Assembly (NCBI GenBank): GCA_020073205.1
Contig: JAIQFR010000019.1
Coordinates: forward strand, 1 to 54,278
DNA length: 54,278 bases
Source: Terriglobia bacterium
GTDB lineage: Bacteria; Acidobacteriota; Polarisedimenticolia; Polarisedimenticolales; JAIQFR01
Reading direction: 5' to 3'
Shown here: positions 42,795-52,677 of the stretch, piece after piece
How positions within the stretch are numbered: position 1 is the stretch's first letter
Layout of the letters: each line of letters opens with the position of its first letter
Translations under genes and position numbers: made by a program
Notes under the pieces: model-generated
Databases searched by the model: none
What the model saw: the letters and a program-made list of their open reading frames with translations, nothing else
Told to the model about the DNA's origin: nothing

Positions 42795-45700
42795 TTACTC
42801 GGAACCCTGCAGCACCTCGACGCACTCCGCGATGACCCGGACCTGTCCTTCGTCGGCGCCCGTGAGCTCGATCGGCTTGAAGTCCGGGTTGACGGGATTC
42901 AGGGTGATTCCGACGTGGCGCCAGGAGCCCCCGTCCCGGGCCCGGCTGCTCTCGTAACGCTTGACGGTGTACCGTTCCCCGGTTTCCGGATCGACGGCGT
43001 CACGCAACTGGACGAGGACGGTCTTGCCCTGCCGCGTGCCGGTGACAGGCGCCGCGAAGAGGCAGTACGATCCGTTCGGGATGGCAGGCTCCATCGACTG
43101 ACCGACGACCCGTGCGACGAACATTCCCCGACGCAGACGATGCCGCGTGTCGACCGCGACCCATTCCCACGCCTCATCCTCGACATGTTGGGGACCGCCG
43201 AACGCCCCCGCGGCGACCTCGATCGGCACCAGGGGGACGCAGGTGACGTAGCGATCCTCCGGACGTGGACGAACGACCCGGAGTCGTGCTGGCCTGGCCG
43301 CGTCGCGAGTCTCGGGCTCCCCGCCAGCGTTCTCTTGGGCCGATCCGTCGCGAAGCCTCCGGTACGCCTCCGCGGCCATCCATGCCGTGACGATCTTCTG
43401 GAACGGCAAGTCGTTCATGAAGCGCACGAAGATCTCCTCGTTCTGGTCCATGCGCTCCACGAAAAGGGTCTCGAGCAGGTTCCTGAACACCAGCTCGAAC
43501 TTGTCCCCGGGATTGACCGCCGCGGCTTGCCTCAAGTCGTCGTCGGCCATGGCGGCTTCGACGATCTGATCGAAGAACAGCTGATCCGCCTGGTTGAAGT
43601 CCGTGCCGAAGCGCTCGTTCACGATGTCGATGAGCTGCGACAGCCGCACCGGCTGGGGCCGGACGAGACCGCTCCCCACCTCCGTCGGGCCGTCCAGGCG
43701 TGAAGCGTCCCCTTCCCGAAGGGTAATCGACCCCTCGCTGATCTTCTGCAAGCGGTAATACTCGAGCCGCACCTCGTCGTCGAACTGGTAGGACGGACCA
43801 ACGCCACGCCGAGGCAGCTTCGCGGCAAGGTGGCGCAGGAAGACGTACGCCTTCTCGAGGTCGGAATCCTGGTATGGGATGATCTGGCTCAGGAACCCGT
43901 ACAGGCTTCGGAACGCTTGGACCTTCCCCCGCCACAGCTCGGCTTCCTCCTCGTCCTCCTTCAGGCGTACCGTGAACCGCGCCACCGCAGGATCGAGCGT
44001 CGCGTTCATGGCCTGGTGGTCCGCGGGGCTCTGCCGCTGCTTCGGCTTGAAGTAGACCGAGTAGAACCGCTCCACCTCTTCCGCCAGATAGACTCCGGAG
44101 GCATCCAGCTCTCCCTTGAGCTGATACATGCGCGCCGGATCGACCTCCTCGCCCATCTGCGCGCCTTCGTAGTAGGTCTTGAACGCCTCGCGGATCTCTT
44201 CCCGGTCGTTCACGAAGTCGAGGACGAACGTGTCCTCCTTGAGCGGATGGGTCCGGTTCAACCGCGAAAGCGACTGCACCGCCTGGATGCCCGCCAACCG
44301 CTTGTCCACGTACATCGTGTGCAGGAGCGGCTGATCGAAGCCTGTCTGGTACTTCTCCGCGACCAACAGCACTTGGTACTCCTGGGTTGCGAACTTCTCG
44401 GGAAGCTCCTTTTCCCGGATGCCGAGGTTCATGCCTTCTTCGGTGTAGGTGACGTTCGCGATCTTGTCGTCCTGCACGATGCCCGAGAACGCCACGAGCG
44501 TCTTGATCGGGTATCCCTTCTCCTGGATGTACCGGTCGAAGCTCTGCTTGTAGCGCACCGCTTCCAACCTGGAGCCCGTCACGAGCATCGCCTTCGCGCG
44601 GCCGCCGATCTTGTGTCGGGTCACGGCGTTGAAGTGCTCGACCATCACCTCGGTCTTCTGCGCGATGTTGTGCGGGTGCAGCCTGAGAAAACGCGCCAGC
44701 GCGCGCGCCGCCTTCTTGCGCTCCACGTTCGGATCGTCGTCACAGGACTTGAGCAGCTTGAAGTAGGTGGCGTACGTCGTGTAGTTCTTCAGGACGTCGA
44801 GGATGAACTCCTCCTCGATCGCCTGCCGCATGGTGTAGCGGTGGATCGGCTCGCCGTCACGGCCGAACACCGCGAGCGTCTTGTGCTTGGGCGTGGCGGT
44901 GAACGCGAAGAAGCTCAGGTTGGCCAGTCGGCCCCGTTCGGCCATGGCGCGGAAGAGCTCCTCCCAGCCTTCCTGGCCCTCCGCGGCCGCCCGCCGTTGC
45001 GCCTCCTTCCTCAGCTCCTCGCCCCCGAGCACTCCTTTTAGTTTCGTGGGCAGATGCTCCCCGCCGATCGAGCTGTGCGCCTCGTCGATGATCACCGCGC
45101 ACCGGCGAGTCGGGAGCGCGCCGGTGCTCGTCTCCCGGCGCTTCTCGGCCAGCTTCAGTAGTTGGCGCGAGACGAATGGGAACTTCTGCAACGTCGTGAT
45201 GATCACCGGCACCGCGTTATCCAGCGCCTCCGCCAACTGGAGCGAGCTCTCGTCGATCTTCTGGACGACGCCGCGCTTGTGCTCAAACTGGTAGATCGTG
45301 TCCTGCAACTGCTGGTCGAGCACGACCCGATCGGTCACCACGACCACGCTGTCGAAGACCCGCTGATTCCGCGCGTCGTGCAGCGATGCCAGCCGATGCG
45401 TCAGCCAGCCGATCGTGTTGCTCTTTCCGCTTCCAGCGGAATGCTCTACCAGGTAGTTGTGTCCCACGCCTTCGCGTTTGGCCGCGTCCACCAGCGTGCG
45501 CACCGCCTGAAGCTGGTGGTAGCGCGGAAAGATCATGGTTTCCGTCTTGACCTTCCGACCCTGATCGTCCCGCCTCTCTTCGACCTGGAGATGGATGAAC
45601 CGGGCCAACAGGTCGAGGAGGCTGTCCCGCTGAAGCACTTCCTCCCACAGGTAGGCCGTGCGATAGGTACGCCCCGCCGGATCCGGCGGGTTTCCGGCCC

Positions 45701-46355
45701 CACCCTGGCAGCCCTTGTTGAACGGCAGGAAGTGCGTCGCGGTGCCCGCGAGCCTCGTGGTCATCAGCACCGATTCGGTGTCCACTCCGAAATGCACCAG
45801 CGTGCGCCGCCTGAACTCGAAGATCGGCTCCCGCGGGTCACGGTCCTGCTTGTACTGCCGGCGCGCATCCTCGACCGTCTGGTTCGTGAGCGGGTTCTTG
45901 AGTTCCAGCGTGGCGATGGGGATGCCGTTCAGGCTCAGCGTCATGTCGACCGACTTCTCCGAGCGCGGCGAGAAATGCAGCTGCCGGGTGATCCCCAGGC
46001 GGTTTGCCGCGTAGCGCGCCTCCAACTCGGGATTCAGCTCATGCGCCGCCTTGAATAAGGCGACATGGAGAGTCCGTCCATAGCACTTGAACCCATGGCG
46101 TAGCGTCGCGAGCGCCCCTTCGGCGTCCATCCACTTGCACAGGTCGCCGAGGATCTGCTCGCCGGTCTTCTCCCCGTGCAGCGCTTCCAACCTGGCCCAC
46201 TCCTTCGGCTGGGTCTCGTGGATGAAACCGAGGACGACCTCGGGGAAGATCGCGCGATCGCGGTCGAAGCCGTCCCGGTCAACCTGCACATAGCCGTTCG
46301 CAAGCAGGTGGGCTTCGATGACGGTCTCGAAGGCCGCTTCGCTCGTCCGGCTCAT
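42795..46355 (-). CDS. hsdR: Type I restriction subunit HsdR fused to a C-terminal LexA-like S24 peptidase domain
   Basis: 1186 residues, about 150 more than a usual HsdR. The PD-(D/E)xK nuclease residues are D137 and E151-L-K153. Walker A is HSAGSGKSN (305-313), DEAH is in VIIDEAHSS (421-429), and the second helicase half contains [11 protein letters not shown]. From about 1035 the sequence is LexA/UmuD-like: VAAG (1047-1050) at the position of the LexA Ala-Gly cleavage site, GQSMEP with S1087, YTVKRYE with K1132, and [12 protein letters not shown] matching the closing LexA strand. LexA spacing (Ser119 to Lys156) is 37; here it is 45, so a small insertion separates the dyad. No helix-turn-helix is visible. 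The start overlaps the DUF4411 stop (ATGA). Self-cleavage is inferred, not shown. Confidence 0.88.
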   Translation of the reverse strand: MSRTSEAAFETVIEAHLLANGYVQVDRDGFDRDRAIFPEVVLGFIHETQPKEWARLEALHGEKTGEQILGDLCKWMDAEGALATLRHGFKCYGRTLHVALFKAAHELNPELEARYAANRLGITRQLHFSPRSEKSVDMTLSLNGIPIATLELKNPLTNQTVEDARRQYKQDRDPREPIFEFRRRTLVHFGVDTESVLMTTRLAGTATHFLPFNKGCQGGAGNPPDPAGRTYRTAYLWEEVLQRDSLLDLLARFIHLQVEERRDDQGRKVKTETMIFPRYHQLQAVRTLVDAAKREGVGHNYLVEHSAGSGKSNTIGWLTHRLASLHDARNQRVFDSVVVVTDRVVLDQQLQDTIYQFEHKRGVVQKIDESSLQLAEALDNAVPVIITTLQKFPFVSRQLLKLAEKRRETSTGALPTRRCAVIIDEAHSSIGGEHLPTKLKGVLGGEELRKEAQRRAAAEGQEGWEELFRAMAERGRLANLSFFAFTATPKHKTLAVFGRDGEPIHRYTMRQAIEEEFILDVLKNYTTYATYFKLLKSCDDDPNVERKKAARALARFLRLHPHNIAQKTEVMVEHFNAVTRHKIGGRAKAMLVTGSRLEAVRYKQSFDRYIQEKGYPIKTLVAFSGIVQDDKIANVTYTEEGMNLGIREKELPEKFATQEYQVLLVAEKYQTGFDQPLLHTMYVDKRLAGIQAVQSLSRLNRTHPLKEDTFVLDFVNDREEIREAFKTYYEGAQMGEEVDPARMYQLKGELDASGVYLAEEVERFYSVYFKPKQRQSPADHQAMNATLDPAVARFTVRLKEDEEEAELWRGKVQAFRSLYGFLSQIIPYQDSDLEKAYVFLRHLAAKLPRRGVGPSYQFDDEVRLEYYRLQKISEGSITLREGDASRLDGPTEVGSGLVRPQPVRLSQLIDIVNERFGTDFNQADQLFFDQIVEAAMADDDLRQAAAVNPGDKFELVFRNLLETLFVERMDQNEEIFVRFMNDLPFQKIVTAWMAAEAYRRLRDGSAQENAGGEPETRDAARPARLRVVRPRPEDRYVTCVPLVPIEVAAGAFGGPQHVEDEAWEWVAVDTRHRLRRGMFVARVVGQSMEPAIPNGSYCLFAAPVTGTRQGKTVLVQLRDAVDPETGERYTVKRYESSRARDGGSWRHVGITLNPVNPDFKPIELTGADEGQVRVIAECVEVLQGSE

Positions 46356-46846
46356 GGCCGCGGTCCCAGCACGAATCGCGCTCGCTCGCGCCGAAGCATC
46401 TCGAACGGCGTCATGCACTTGATCCCGAGCCCGATACAGGCACTCGGAATCTTGATCTTGCGAGTCGATGTGGCGGGAACCTCGTGCGTGACGATGGTGT
46501 GTCGTCCTGCAAGAGCCTGAGCGACGAGGTAGTAATCGGCCACTTGAAGGAACGTGCTCACCGCGGCCGGCTCGTAGTGTTGACCCTGTGCCCAGGTGCT
46601 GACCGCAGTCAGCGCCGGAAATATCGTCGCGTCGGGACGTAGGAAGAAGCCGTCGCCTCGGGCCGTCGCCCACCCCGACAGTTCGTCCGCCACGGCCTGC
46701 ACCTCGTCGCCCACCTTCTCGACGCTGAACACCGTCCCGGCGGCGTTGTTGACGATGAGCCAATCCCAGAACGCCGGGCAGAAGTCGAACCCGTAGTGCA
46801 AGGTCTTCGCGGCAATGAAGACGTTGGCATCGAGCAAGTAGGCCAT
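46352..46846 (-). CDS. DUF4411 PIN-like protein, probable toxin
   Basis: 164 residues. [20 protein letters not shown] at the N-terminus is the DUF4411 signature, a PIN-domain relative. Putative metal ligands D6, E43 and D104 ([11 protein letters not shown]) match the acidic set of PIN RNases. Proteins of this family are often encoded next to ImmA/IrrE-like XRE-protease proteins, as here, and the pair is regarded as a toxin-antitoxin-like module. Both its start and stop overlap neighbours (TGATG with the protease gene, ATGA with hsdR), so it is fully embedded in the restriction operon. Confidence 0.82.
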   Translation of the reverse strand: MAYLLDANVFIAAKTLHYGFDFCPAFWDWLIVNNAAGTVFSVEKVGDEVQAVADELSGWATARGDGFFLRPDATIFPALTAVSTWAQGQHYEPAAVSTFLQVADYYLVAQALAGRHTIVTHEVPATSTRKIKIPSACIGLGIKCMTPFEMLRRERARFVLGPRP

Positions 46847-47991
46847 CAGAAGTCCATCCCGAGGTTGTGCCCGAGCTCGCGGAACGTCGCCATCTTCTTG
46901 AACCCGAGAAGCCGGAACGCTTCGGTGAACGACGATCTCCCCTCCAGCGTACTGGCCACGAGAGCGCGGGCGAATCGTTTGCTCGCCCGGGCACCGAGCG
47001 TCAGGTAGAAGTCACCGCCACTTCCCCTCGGAATCACGCGCAGCCGTTCCAGCTCCACCTCGTACGCCTCCCAGAGCTGGTCGCGCGTCATCCCGCCGGC
47101 GTCGTGGATCCGTCGCAAGACAACCAGCGTGCTGACCTTGAAGCGCCGAGCGAGTCGCTCGATTTCAGTCCGCAGCTCGGCGCCTCCTCGGTATTCGTCC
47201 CGCAGAAACGCGAGCGGCACCAGCAACTCGGCGGCGACCCGGTTGCACCAATCCTCGACGCGGTGCGACGGCATGGATACTGGTCCGACGTCGGAGAGCG
47301 CGGATTGACCGAGCCAAACGTGGGCCAGCTCGTGCGCCAACGTGAACATCTGCGCGGCCTTGGTGTCCGCGCCGTTGATGAACACGAGCGGTGCGAGGTC
47401 GTCGGACAGGGCGAAACCGCGGAACTCCTCCGGATCGAGCTTGCGCCGGTTGTTGCTGCCGACTACACCGCTCACCATCACGAGCACGCCCAACTCGTCC
47501 GCCTGCTCGATGAAGCGGCGCAGCGCGTCGGTCCAGGTCGGTGTCTGGCGACGCTCCTCGACATCGAACCCAAGTGCGTGCCGGATGCTCGCCGAGGCTT
47601 CCTCGACGTTGGCCGCCAGATCCACGGAGCCGACGAACGGAACCGGTTTCTCTCCCACGGATCGCGCGAAGTCGCGATACCACTCTTGGCGCTGCTGGCA
47701 GATGTAGACGGTGTCGAGCAGGTCCGGGCTCGGGTGCTCGATATGCGCATTGCCCACGGTGCGGAGGTCCGGGATCGGAACGCGCTCGACAGGAGGCTCT
47801 GGGAGAAAGAGGAAGCCTACGGGCGTATGCGTGGCGTTGGCGAATCGCTCGAGTTGCTTGAGCGTCGGTTGCGCCTCGCGCAGTTCCCAGGCCGGGAGCC
47901 GCGGGAAGCGCTGGATCAGCGCGTCGAGATCGAACCCGGCACGCTCCCGCGCCCAGCGCAGCAACTCCGGTTTCACCTCGACACGCATCAT
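46846..47991 (-). CDS. ImmA/IrrE-like metalloprotease with XRE-like N-terminus
   Basis: 381 residues. The N-terminal 60 residues resemble an XRE-type helix-turn-helix ([21 protein letters not shown]). The M78 zinc protease motif HELAH is at H220-E221-x2-H224 in [13 protein letters not shown], followed by the [10 protein letters not shown] segment typical of the family. Such proteases cleave repressors or antitoxins in phage immunity control and DNA-damage responses (ImmA, PprI/IrrE). Two adjacent ATGs (47991 and 47988) are available at the overlap with hsdS. It pairs with the DUF4411 gene just downstream. Confidence 0.85.
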   Translation of the reverse strand: MMRVEVKPELLRWARERAGFDLDALIQRFPRLPAWELREAQPTLKQLERFANATHTPVGFLFLPEPPVERVPIPDLRTVGNAHIEHPSPDLLDTVYICQQRQEWYRDFARSVGEKPVPFVGSVDLAANVEEASASIRHALGFDVEERRQTPTWTDALRRFIEQADELGVLVMVSGVVGSNNRRKLDPEEFRGFALSDDLAPLVFINGADTKAAQMFTLAHELAHVWLGQSALSDVGPVSMPSHRVEDWCNRVAAELLVPLAFLRDEYRGGAELRTEIERLARRFKVSTLVVLRRIHDAGGMTRDQLWEAYEVELERLRVIPRGSGGDFYLTLGARASKRFARALVASTLEGRSSFTEAFRLLGFKKMATFRELGHNLGMDF

Positions 47992-49334
47992 TGCCGCCTC
48001 AGGACCCGGTCGTCATGGACTGCCGCAACATCATTCTCGTGCCCGACTCCTTGCAAATCAATCCGCCCCGTCACCGCCGCGGCGATGAGCGCAGCGCGGC
48101 GCTCCTTGAGCAGAGCGATTGTGCGCTCGGTCGCGGCGCGAAGGGCATCCAGCCTGGCGGTCTCGTTCGCAACGTGTTCGAGGATCGAGCGCTGCTCTCG
48201 ATATGACGGGCAGGGAAGCCATAAGGACAGGAAGTTCTCAGAGTAGAGCCGAAGAAACCCGGATGATCCCGTACCTAGACCCGTTGATTCCGAACGGAAA
48301 ACAGCTTGAAGCAGTTCGGTCCTGAATAGATGCGCGAAGTAACGCGGATCAGTATCAGGCGCAGCTTGAAAGACCGCGTAGTCCGGACTCACCAACCCGT
48401 CCTTCGGGGATACCGCGACCAAGCCGCTCGCCGCGCGCATCCGGTTCAGAACGATCTCGTTGAGCGACGTTTTCTTGTACCCGATCAGTTCCTCGGCTCG
48501 CGTTTGTTTTTCCGACACTTCGTTGTGTGGAACCAGCCCGAGTTCCATGCGTAGGGACAGGAGGGTCTCCTCTCCCGTAGTGGATCGCTCATCTCGCTCT
48601 CGGAACAGCCACTTCGCCCGCTTCAGTTCCCAATGTATCGGGATTTCACCAAGCCAAGGGATGCCCGAGTAGCGGAGGGGGGCGCGAGGATCGAAGCCCC
48701 GGGTGACGGCGCGAGTGACGAGCGCCCGGCGCTTTTCGGCCAACAGGCCCAGCACGCGCTCCTTCGCCGCCACCAGTCCATCTAGCCGCGCGGTTTCGCG
48801 ATCTAGGTAGTCGGCGATGATGCGCTGCTGCCGCAGTGGCGGAACGGGTAGCATCATCGCCCCGATCTCCGATTTCGGAATCCCGAAACGCGTCACACCA
48901 TTCGCCGCCAACTCCAACTGCACACGAATCGGCTTCGCCTGGAGGCACCGGAATAGGAACGCCCCGTCCACCCTCTGCTTGTGCGGCCGAAGAAGCGCGA
49001 GGTGATAGCCGCAGACCAGATCGCCGGCGGTCTCCCGTACATGTGCAGGTACGCCGATGTCATCCCAGGATTCCGAGTCCTTCGTGATGACCACATCGTC
49101 AACCAGCAACTTAAACTTTCTGATCTCGTCCTCCGACGCGGTCGACTGCATGAAGTCCAAAGCGAGCGTGATGAACTCGTTGTTGTAAACGTCCGTGTAG
49201 TTACAGAGGCGAACGGGCATTTCGCACTCCGCCGGCACCTTGTCCACGTTACTGACAACGTAGCCTGCAGTCGCGCGAAGAGGCTTCGCCTCCCACTGGT
49301 CCGGGAGTCCGTCGACCCAGTCCAGGTGCCTCAC
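47988..49334 (-). CDS. hsdS: Type I restriction specificity subunit HsdS
   Basis: 448 residues in two target-recognition halves. Each half ends in the conserved coiled helix: PPLRQQRIIADYLDRETARLD in the first (about 170-190) and a YREQRSILEHVANETARLD-like segment in the second (about 375-395). The second half starts at GIPWLGEIPIHWELKRAKW. Both halves look intact, so a bipartite DNA target is expected, but the recognition sequence cannot be deduced. The start overlaps the hsdM stop by 4 nt and the stop overlaps the protease gene. Confidence 0.9.
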   Translation of the reverse strand: MRHLDWVDGLPDQWEAKPLRATAGYVVSNVDKVPAECEMPVRLCNYTDVYNNEFITLALDFMQSTASEDEIRKFKLLVDDVVITKDSESWDDIGVPAHVRETAGDLVCGYHLALLRPHKQRVDGAFLFRCLQAKPIRVQLELAANGVTRFGIPKSEIGAMMLPVPPLRQQRIIADYLDRETARLDGLVAAKERVLGLLAEKRRALVTRAVTRGFDPRAPLRYSGIPWLGEIPIHWELKRAKWLFRERDERSTTGEETLLSLRMELGLVPHNEVSEKQTRAEELIGYKKTSLNEIVLNRMRAASGLVAVSPKDGLVSPDYAVFQAAPDTDPRYFAHLFRTELLQAVFRSESTGLGTGSSGFLRLYSENFLSLWLPCPSYREQRSILEHVANETARLDALRAATERTIALLKERRAALIAAAVTGRIDLQGVGHENDVAAVHDDRVLRRQ

Positions 49335-51319
49335 TCCGTCACCTCCCGGAGCAACCGCATGATCTCGGCCTCTGCCTGCTTCAACTCCGCATCAATCTCC
49401 GCGAGCGACCGCGGAGGCGTGTACTTGTAGAAGTGGCGGTTGAAGTTGATCTCGTAGCCCACCTTGTCTTTACTGCGGTCCATCCATGCGTCGTGAACGT
49501 GGGGCCGCACCTCGCGCTCGAAGTAAGCGTCACTGTCGTCCTTGAGCGGCACGTTCTCGAAGTCGCGCAGATCGGGGTCGGGCTCGTAACCCTCGTTGCG
49601 GCCGCCTTTCAACACCGGCTCTGCCTCGGGATCCTTCTGCGTGAAGACGCTGCGGAAGAGCTTCTGCTCCGTAGCCTTCCAGCGCGACTCCCGCTTGTGC
49701 AGCAGTTCCTCGATCCGCTTCCACACGGCGTTCCAGTCGCGCTGTGGCTCGCGGCCGAGGGCTCTATTGATGGCCTGCACGTCGTCGAGCAGGTGCGGGC
49801 AGGCGTCGAGGAACCGGGCCTTGTCCTCGACGGTCATCCGGTAGCGCAGCCGCAACGGCCGCTCAACGGTCACCCGAGTGTAGCCGAAGTCCGCGTTGTC
49901 GAAGATCTTCGAGGTCTCACCGTCCGCGACGCGCCCGTAAAGCCTAACGATCTCGGCAATCTGATCGCGCCCGTCCTCCTTCTCGCCGATTTTGCGGCGC
50001 TTGTCGCCGAGGCTGCGGCGCATGGGCACGTAGAACTCGCGGGCGTCGAGGAGCTGGATCTTGCCCTTGCGGCGCCTCGCCTTGCGGTTGGTGACGATCC
50101 AGACGTAGGTGCCGATGCCGGTGTTGTAGAACATCTGCTCCGGCAGGGCGATGATCGCCTCGAGCCAGTCGTTCTCGATGATCCACTTCCGGATGTCGCT
50201 CTCGCCCGAGCCCGCGCCGCCGGTGAAGAGCGGCGATCCACTGAAGACGATGGCCAAACGGGAGCCCTGCTTCTGCTGGGTGGGCAGCACCGGCTCGAAC
50301 TTTGCGATCATGTGCTGAAGGAACAGAAGCGCGCCATCGTTGACGCGAGGAAGACCGGCACCGAAACGCCCGGCGAAGCCGAGCTTGTCGTGCTCGCGCT
50401 CGATCTCCCGCTGCTGCTTCTTCCAGTCCACGCCGAAAGGTGGGTTGGTGAGCAAGTAGTCGAACGTCTCGCCCTGGAACCGGTCATCGGTGAAGGAATC
50501 TCCGAAGCGAACGTTGTCGCCGCCCCCGCTGTGGTTCACCTGCTTCATGAGCATGTCGGAGGCGGCGGTGGCAAAGGCGCGTTTGTTGTAGTCCTGGCCA
50601 TAAACGTAGAGCTTCGCCGCCAGGTGGTGCTCCCGCAGGTAGTTCTGCGACTCGGCCAGCATCCCACCTGTGCCGCAGGCGGGATCGAGGAGCTTCCGCA
50701 CCGTGCCGGGCGTGGCGAGCAGCTTGTCGTCGTCGATGAACAGGATGTTCACCATCAGCCGGATGACCTCGCGCGGCGTGAAGTGATCGCCGGCGGTCTC
50801 GTTGGCCAACTCGTTGAAGCGGCGGATGAGATTCTCGAAGATCAATCCCATCTGCTCGTTCGGCACCGAGCTCGGGTGCAGGTCCACGTCGCAGAACTTC
50901 GAGACGACGAGGTAGAGGATGTTCGCCTCGCGCATCTTCTCGATCTCGTTCTCGAGCTCGAAGAAATCGAAGATGGTGCGCACGTTGGCCGAGAACCCCT
51001 TGATGTAGCTGACGAGGTGTTTCTCGATGTGGTCCGGGTCGCCCTTGAGCTTCTCGAAGTCGAGCGGCGAGTGATTGTGGAAGCGCTCGCCCGCGGCGTC
51101 GTTGAGCTTCCTGTCGAGGGCGTCACCCTCCAGCCTCCCGCCCTTGCGTTTCTCGTACTCCGCCAGCACCTTCGGTTTGGTGGGTGCGAGCACGCAGTCG
51201 AAGCGACGGAGCACGGTCATGGGCAGCATGACCCGCTCGTACTGCGGCGGGCGATAGGGGCCACGCAGCAGGTCGGCGATCTGCCAGATGAGGTTCGAGA
51301 AGTAGGTGTGGTCGGGCAT
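49331..51319 (-). CDS. hsdM: Type I restriction-modification methyltransferase HsdM
   Basis: 662 residues of N6-adenine methyltransferase. An N-terminal helical HsdM region (about 10-150) precedes SAM-binding motif I DPACGTGGM (212-220) and the catalytic NPPF (292-295). A long C-terminal extension (about 480-662) ends in an amphipathic helix. It is longer than E. coli HsdM (529), as in other HsdM of this subfamily. The upstream Shine-Dalgarno is weak (GAAAG), and a tiny ORF stops 8 nt before the start, which may drive translation by coupling. Confidence 0.92.
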   Translation of the reverse strand: MPDHTYFSNLIWQIADLLRGPYRPPQYERVMLPMTVLRRFDCVLAPTKPKVLAEYEKRKGGRLEGDALDRKLNDAAGERFHNHSPLDFEKLKGDPDHIEKHLVSYIKGFSANVRTIFDFFELENEIEKMREANILYLVVSKFCDVDLHPSSVPNEQMGLIFENLIRRFNELANETAGDHFTPREVIRLMVNILFIDDDKLLATPGTVRKLLDPACGTGGMLAESQNYLREHHLAAKLYVYGQDYNKRAFATAASDMLMKQVNHSGGGDNVRFGDSFTDDRFQGETFDYLLTNPPFGVDWKKQQREIEREHDKLGFAGRFGAGLPRVNDGALLFLQHMIAKFEPVLPTQQKQGSRLAIVFSGSPLFTGGAGSGESDIRKWIIENDWLEAIIALPEQMFYNTGIGTYVWIVTNRKARRRKGKIQLLDAREFYVPMRRSLGDKRRKIGEKEDGRDQIAEIVRLYGRVADGETSKIFDNADFGYTRVTVERPLRLRYRMTVEDKARFLDACPHLLDDVQAINRALGREPQRDWNAVWKRIEELLHKRESRWKATEQKLFRSVFTQKDPEAEPVLKGGRNEGYEPDPDLRDFENVPLKDDSDAYFEREVRPHVHDAWMDRSKDKVGYEINFNRHFYKYTPPRSLAEIDAELKQAEAEIMRLLREVTE

Positions 51320-51327
51320 CTTTCAAC

Positions 51328-51384
51328 TCACTCGCTCGGCGGCCACGGCGCCCCGTTCGGGAGGGTCAGGGGTTGTTCTGTCAT
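51328..51384 (-). CDS. 18-codon ORF upstream of hsdM, possible leader or coupling peptide
   Basis: MTEQPLTLPNGAPWPPSE is read from ATG 51384, with AAGGAA a few bases upstream. Its start overlaps the stop of the preceding tiny ORF (ATGA), and it ends 8 nt before hsdM. No family can be judged at this length. It may couple hsdM translation or be a gene remnant. Confidence 0.25.
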   Translation of the reverse strand: MTEQPLTLPNGAPWPPSE

Positions 51385-51473
51385 CGCGTGTCTTCCTTGG
51401 CCTCGGGCGGTTTCTTCTCGCCCGATCCTAACCCACACTCCGCTCCGCCGTGAAGTCGCTTTACTCGTGCCAT
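51381..51473 (-). CDS. 30-codon ORF between the DUF1016 gene and hsdM
   Basis: A basic peptide (MARVKRLHGGAECGLGSG at the start) from ATG 51473. A GTG at 51479 overlaps the DUF1016 stop (GTGA). It ends overlapping the next tiny ORF. It links the DUF1016 gene to hsdM by continuous short overlaps; it may be a decayed gene rather than a functional peptide. Confidence 0.25.
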   Translation of the reverse strand: MARVKRLHGGAECGLGSGEKKPPEAKEDTR

Positions 51474-51475
51474 GG

Positions 51476-52621
51476 TCACGTACCCGCCTTCGCCTCGCTG
51501 CTCAGCTCCGCTTCGATCTCCTCCACCGTCGGCAGGCTGCCCTTCAGCTCCCTCGGCAGCTTCTCGACGATCTTCGTCTCCCACTCGGCGACGCCGATCG
51601 GCTTCTTCAGGCTGCGGAGCGCGTACTCGACCACGATCCTGTCCTTCGAGCGGCACAGGAGCAGGCCGATGGTCGGCTTGTCGTCGGGGTGGCGCAGGAG
51701 ATCGTCGACCGCCGAGAGGTAGACGTTGATCTGTCCGACGAAGGCCGGATCGAAGGCGACCGCCTTCAGCTCGATGACGACGTAGCAGCGCAGCTTGAGG
51801 TGGTAGAAGAGCAGGTCGACGTAGAAGTCCCGGTCGCCCACCTCGAGCGGCACCTGTCGCCCGACGAACGCGAAGCCGGCCCCGAGCTCCAGCAGGAAGC
51901 GCTGGACGTGGTCCACCAGCGCTTGCTCGACCTCGCGCTCGCGGCGAGGATCGGCCGTGCCGAGGAAATCGAAGAGGTACGGGTCCTTGAAGACCTGCGC
52001 GGCCATGTCGGAGTCGGCCGGCGGGAGCGTCGCCTTGAAGTTCGTGAGCGCCTTCCCTTGCCGCGTGTGCGCGCGGCGGGCGATCTGCGTCTCCAGGATG
52101 CTGCGGCTCCAGCCCTCTTCGATGCAGCGTCTCATGTACCACTCGCGGACCTCCGGCTCCTTCACCCGCTGGATGAGGCGGATGACGTGGCCCCAGGGCA
52201 ATCGTGAAACAAGCTGTTTCACTTTCACGGCGTCCGGGTACGCTTCCGCCAGGGAACGCATGAAGAGGAGGTTCCGCGGAGACAGACCGGTCATGTCGGG
52301 GTAGGCGCCGCTCAGGTCCGCGGCCAGCCGATCGATCACCCCCGCGCCCCAGCCCTCCTCGTGCTGTCGCTCGAGGATGACCCGCCCGATGTCCCAGTAG
52401 AGGAGAATCAGCGCGGAGTTCGCGGCCATGACGGTCCCGAGCCGAACCTGCTGGACCCTCGCCTTCAGTTGTGCGAGGACCTTCCCGTAGCTCGCGGGCA
52501 GTCCCACCCTCGGCGGCGCCACCGGGAAGGCGGCCTCGGCCCGTGCTCGACCGCGCATCCGACGGATGGAGGCGGGTGCCTTGACGAGCGCCTGCGGGTC
52601 TTTCTTCTTCTCACCCGTCAT
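51476..52621 (-). CDS. DUF1016/YhcG-type PD-(D/E)xK nuclease
   Basis: 381 residues. The N-terminal DUF1016_N helical domain (about 45-200) has LLYWDIGRVILERQ and GLSPRNLLFMRSLAEAYP. The C-terminal PDDEXK domain (about 205-360) has D269 in DFYVDLLFYHLKLRCYVV and E284-L-K286 in VIELKAV, followed by GQINVYLSAVDDLLR. YhcG-like proteins are frequent in restriction and defence clusters and are proposed to be nucleases; their exact role is not settled. AAGGAG lies 7 nt before the ATG 52621, and a longer in-frame extension has no similarity. Confidence 0.87.
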   Translation of the reverse strand: MTGEKKKDPQALVKAPASIRRMRGRARAEAAFPVAPPRVGLPASYGKVLAQLKARVQQVRLGTVMAANSALILLYWDIGRVILERQHEEGWGAGVIDRLAADLSGAYPDMTGLSPRNLLFMRSLAEAYPDAVKVKQLVSRLPWGHVIRLIQRVKEPEVREWYMRRCIEEGWSRSILETQIARRAHTRQGKALTNFKATLPPADSDMAAQVFKDPYLFDFLGTADPRREREVEQALVDHVQRFLLELGAGFAFVGRQVPLEVGDRDFYVDLLFYHLKLRCYVVIELKAVAFDPAFVGQINVYLSAVDDLLRHPDDKPTIGLLLCRSKDRIVVEYALRSLKKPIGVAEWETKIVEKLPRELKGSLPTVEEIEAELSSEAKAGT

Positions 52622-52677
52622 ACCCACGCTCCTTCGGGTTGGCGTCGGTCGGCGCCCTGCGACCGCTCGGCCACTTC

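Noticed and set aside
48165-48179. GTTC-N7-GTTC, matching the alphaproteobacterial SOS-box pattern
   Set aside because: It lies inside hsdS where it encodes the conserved VANETARLD-type helix, far from any start; coincidence of codon use is more likely.
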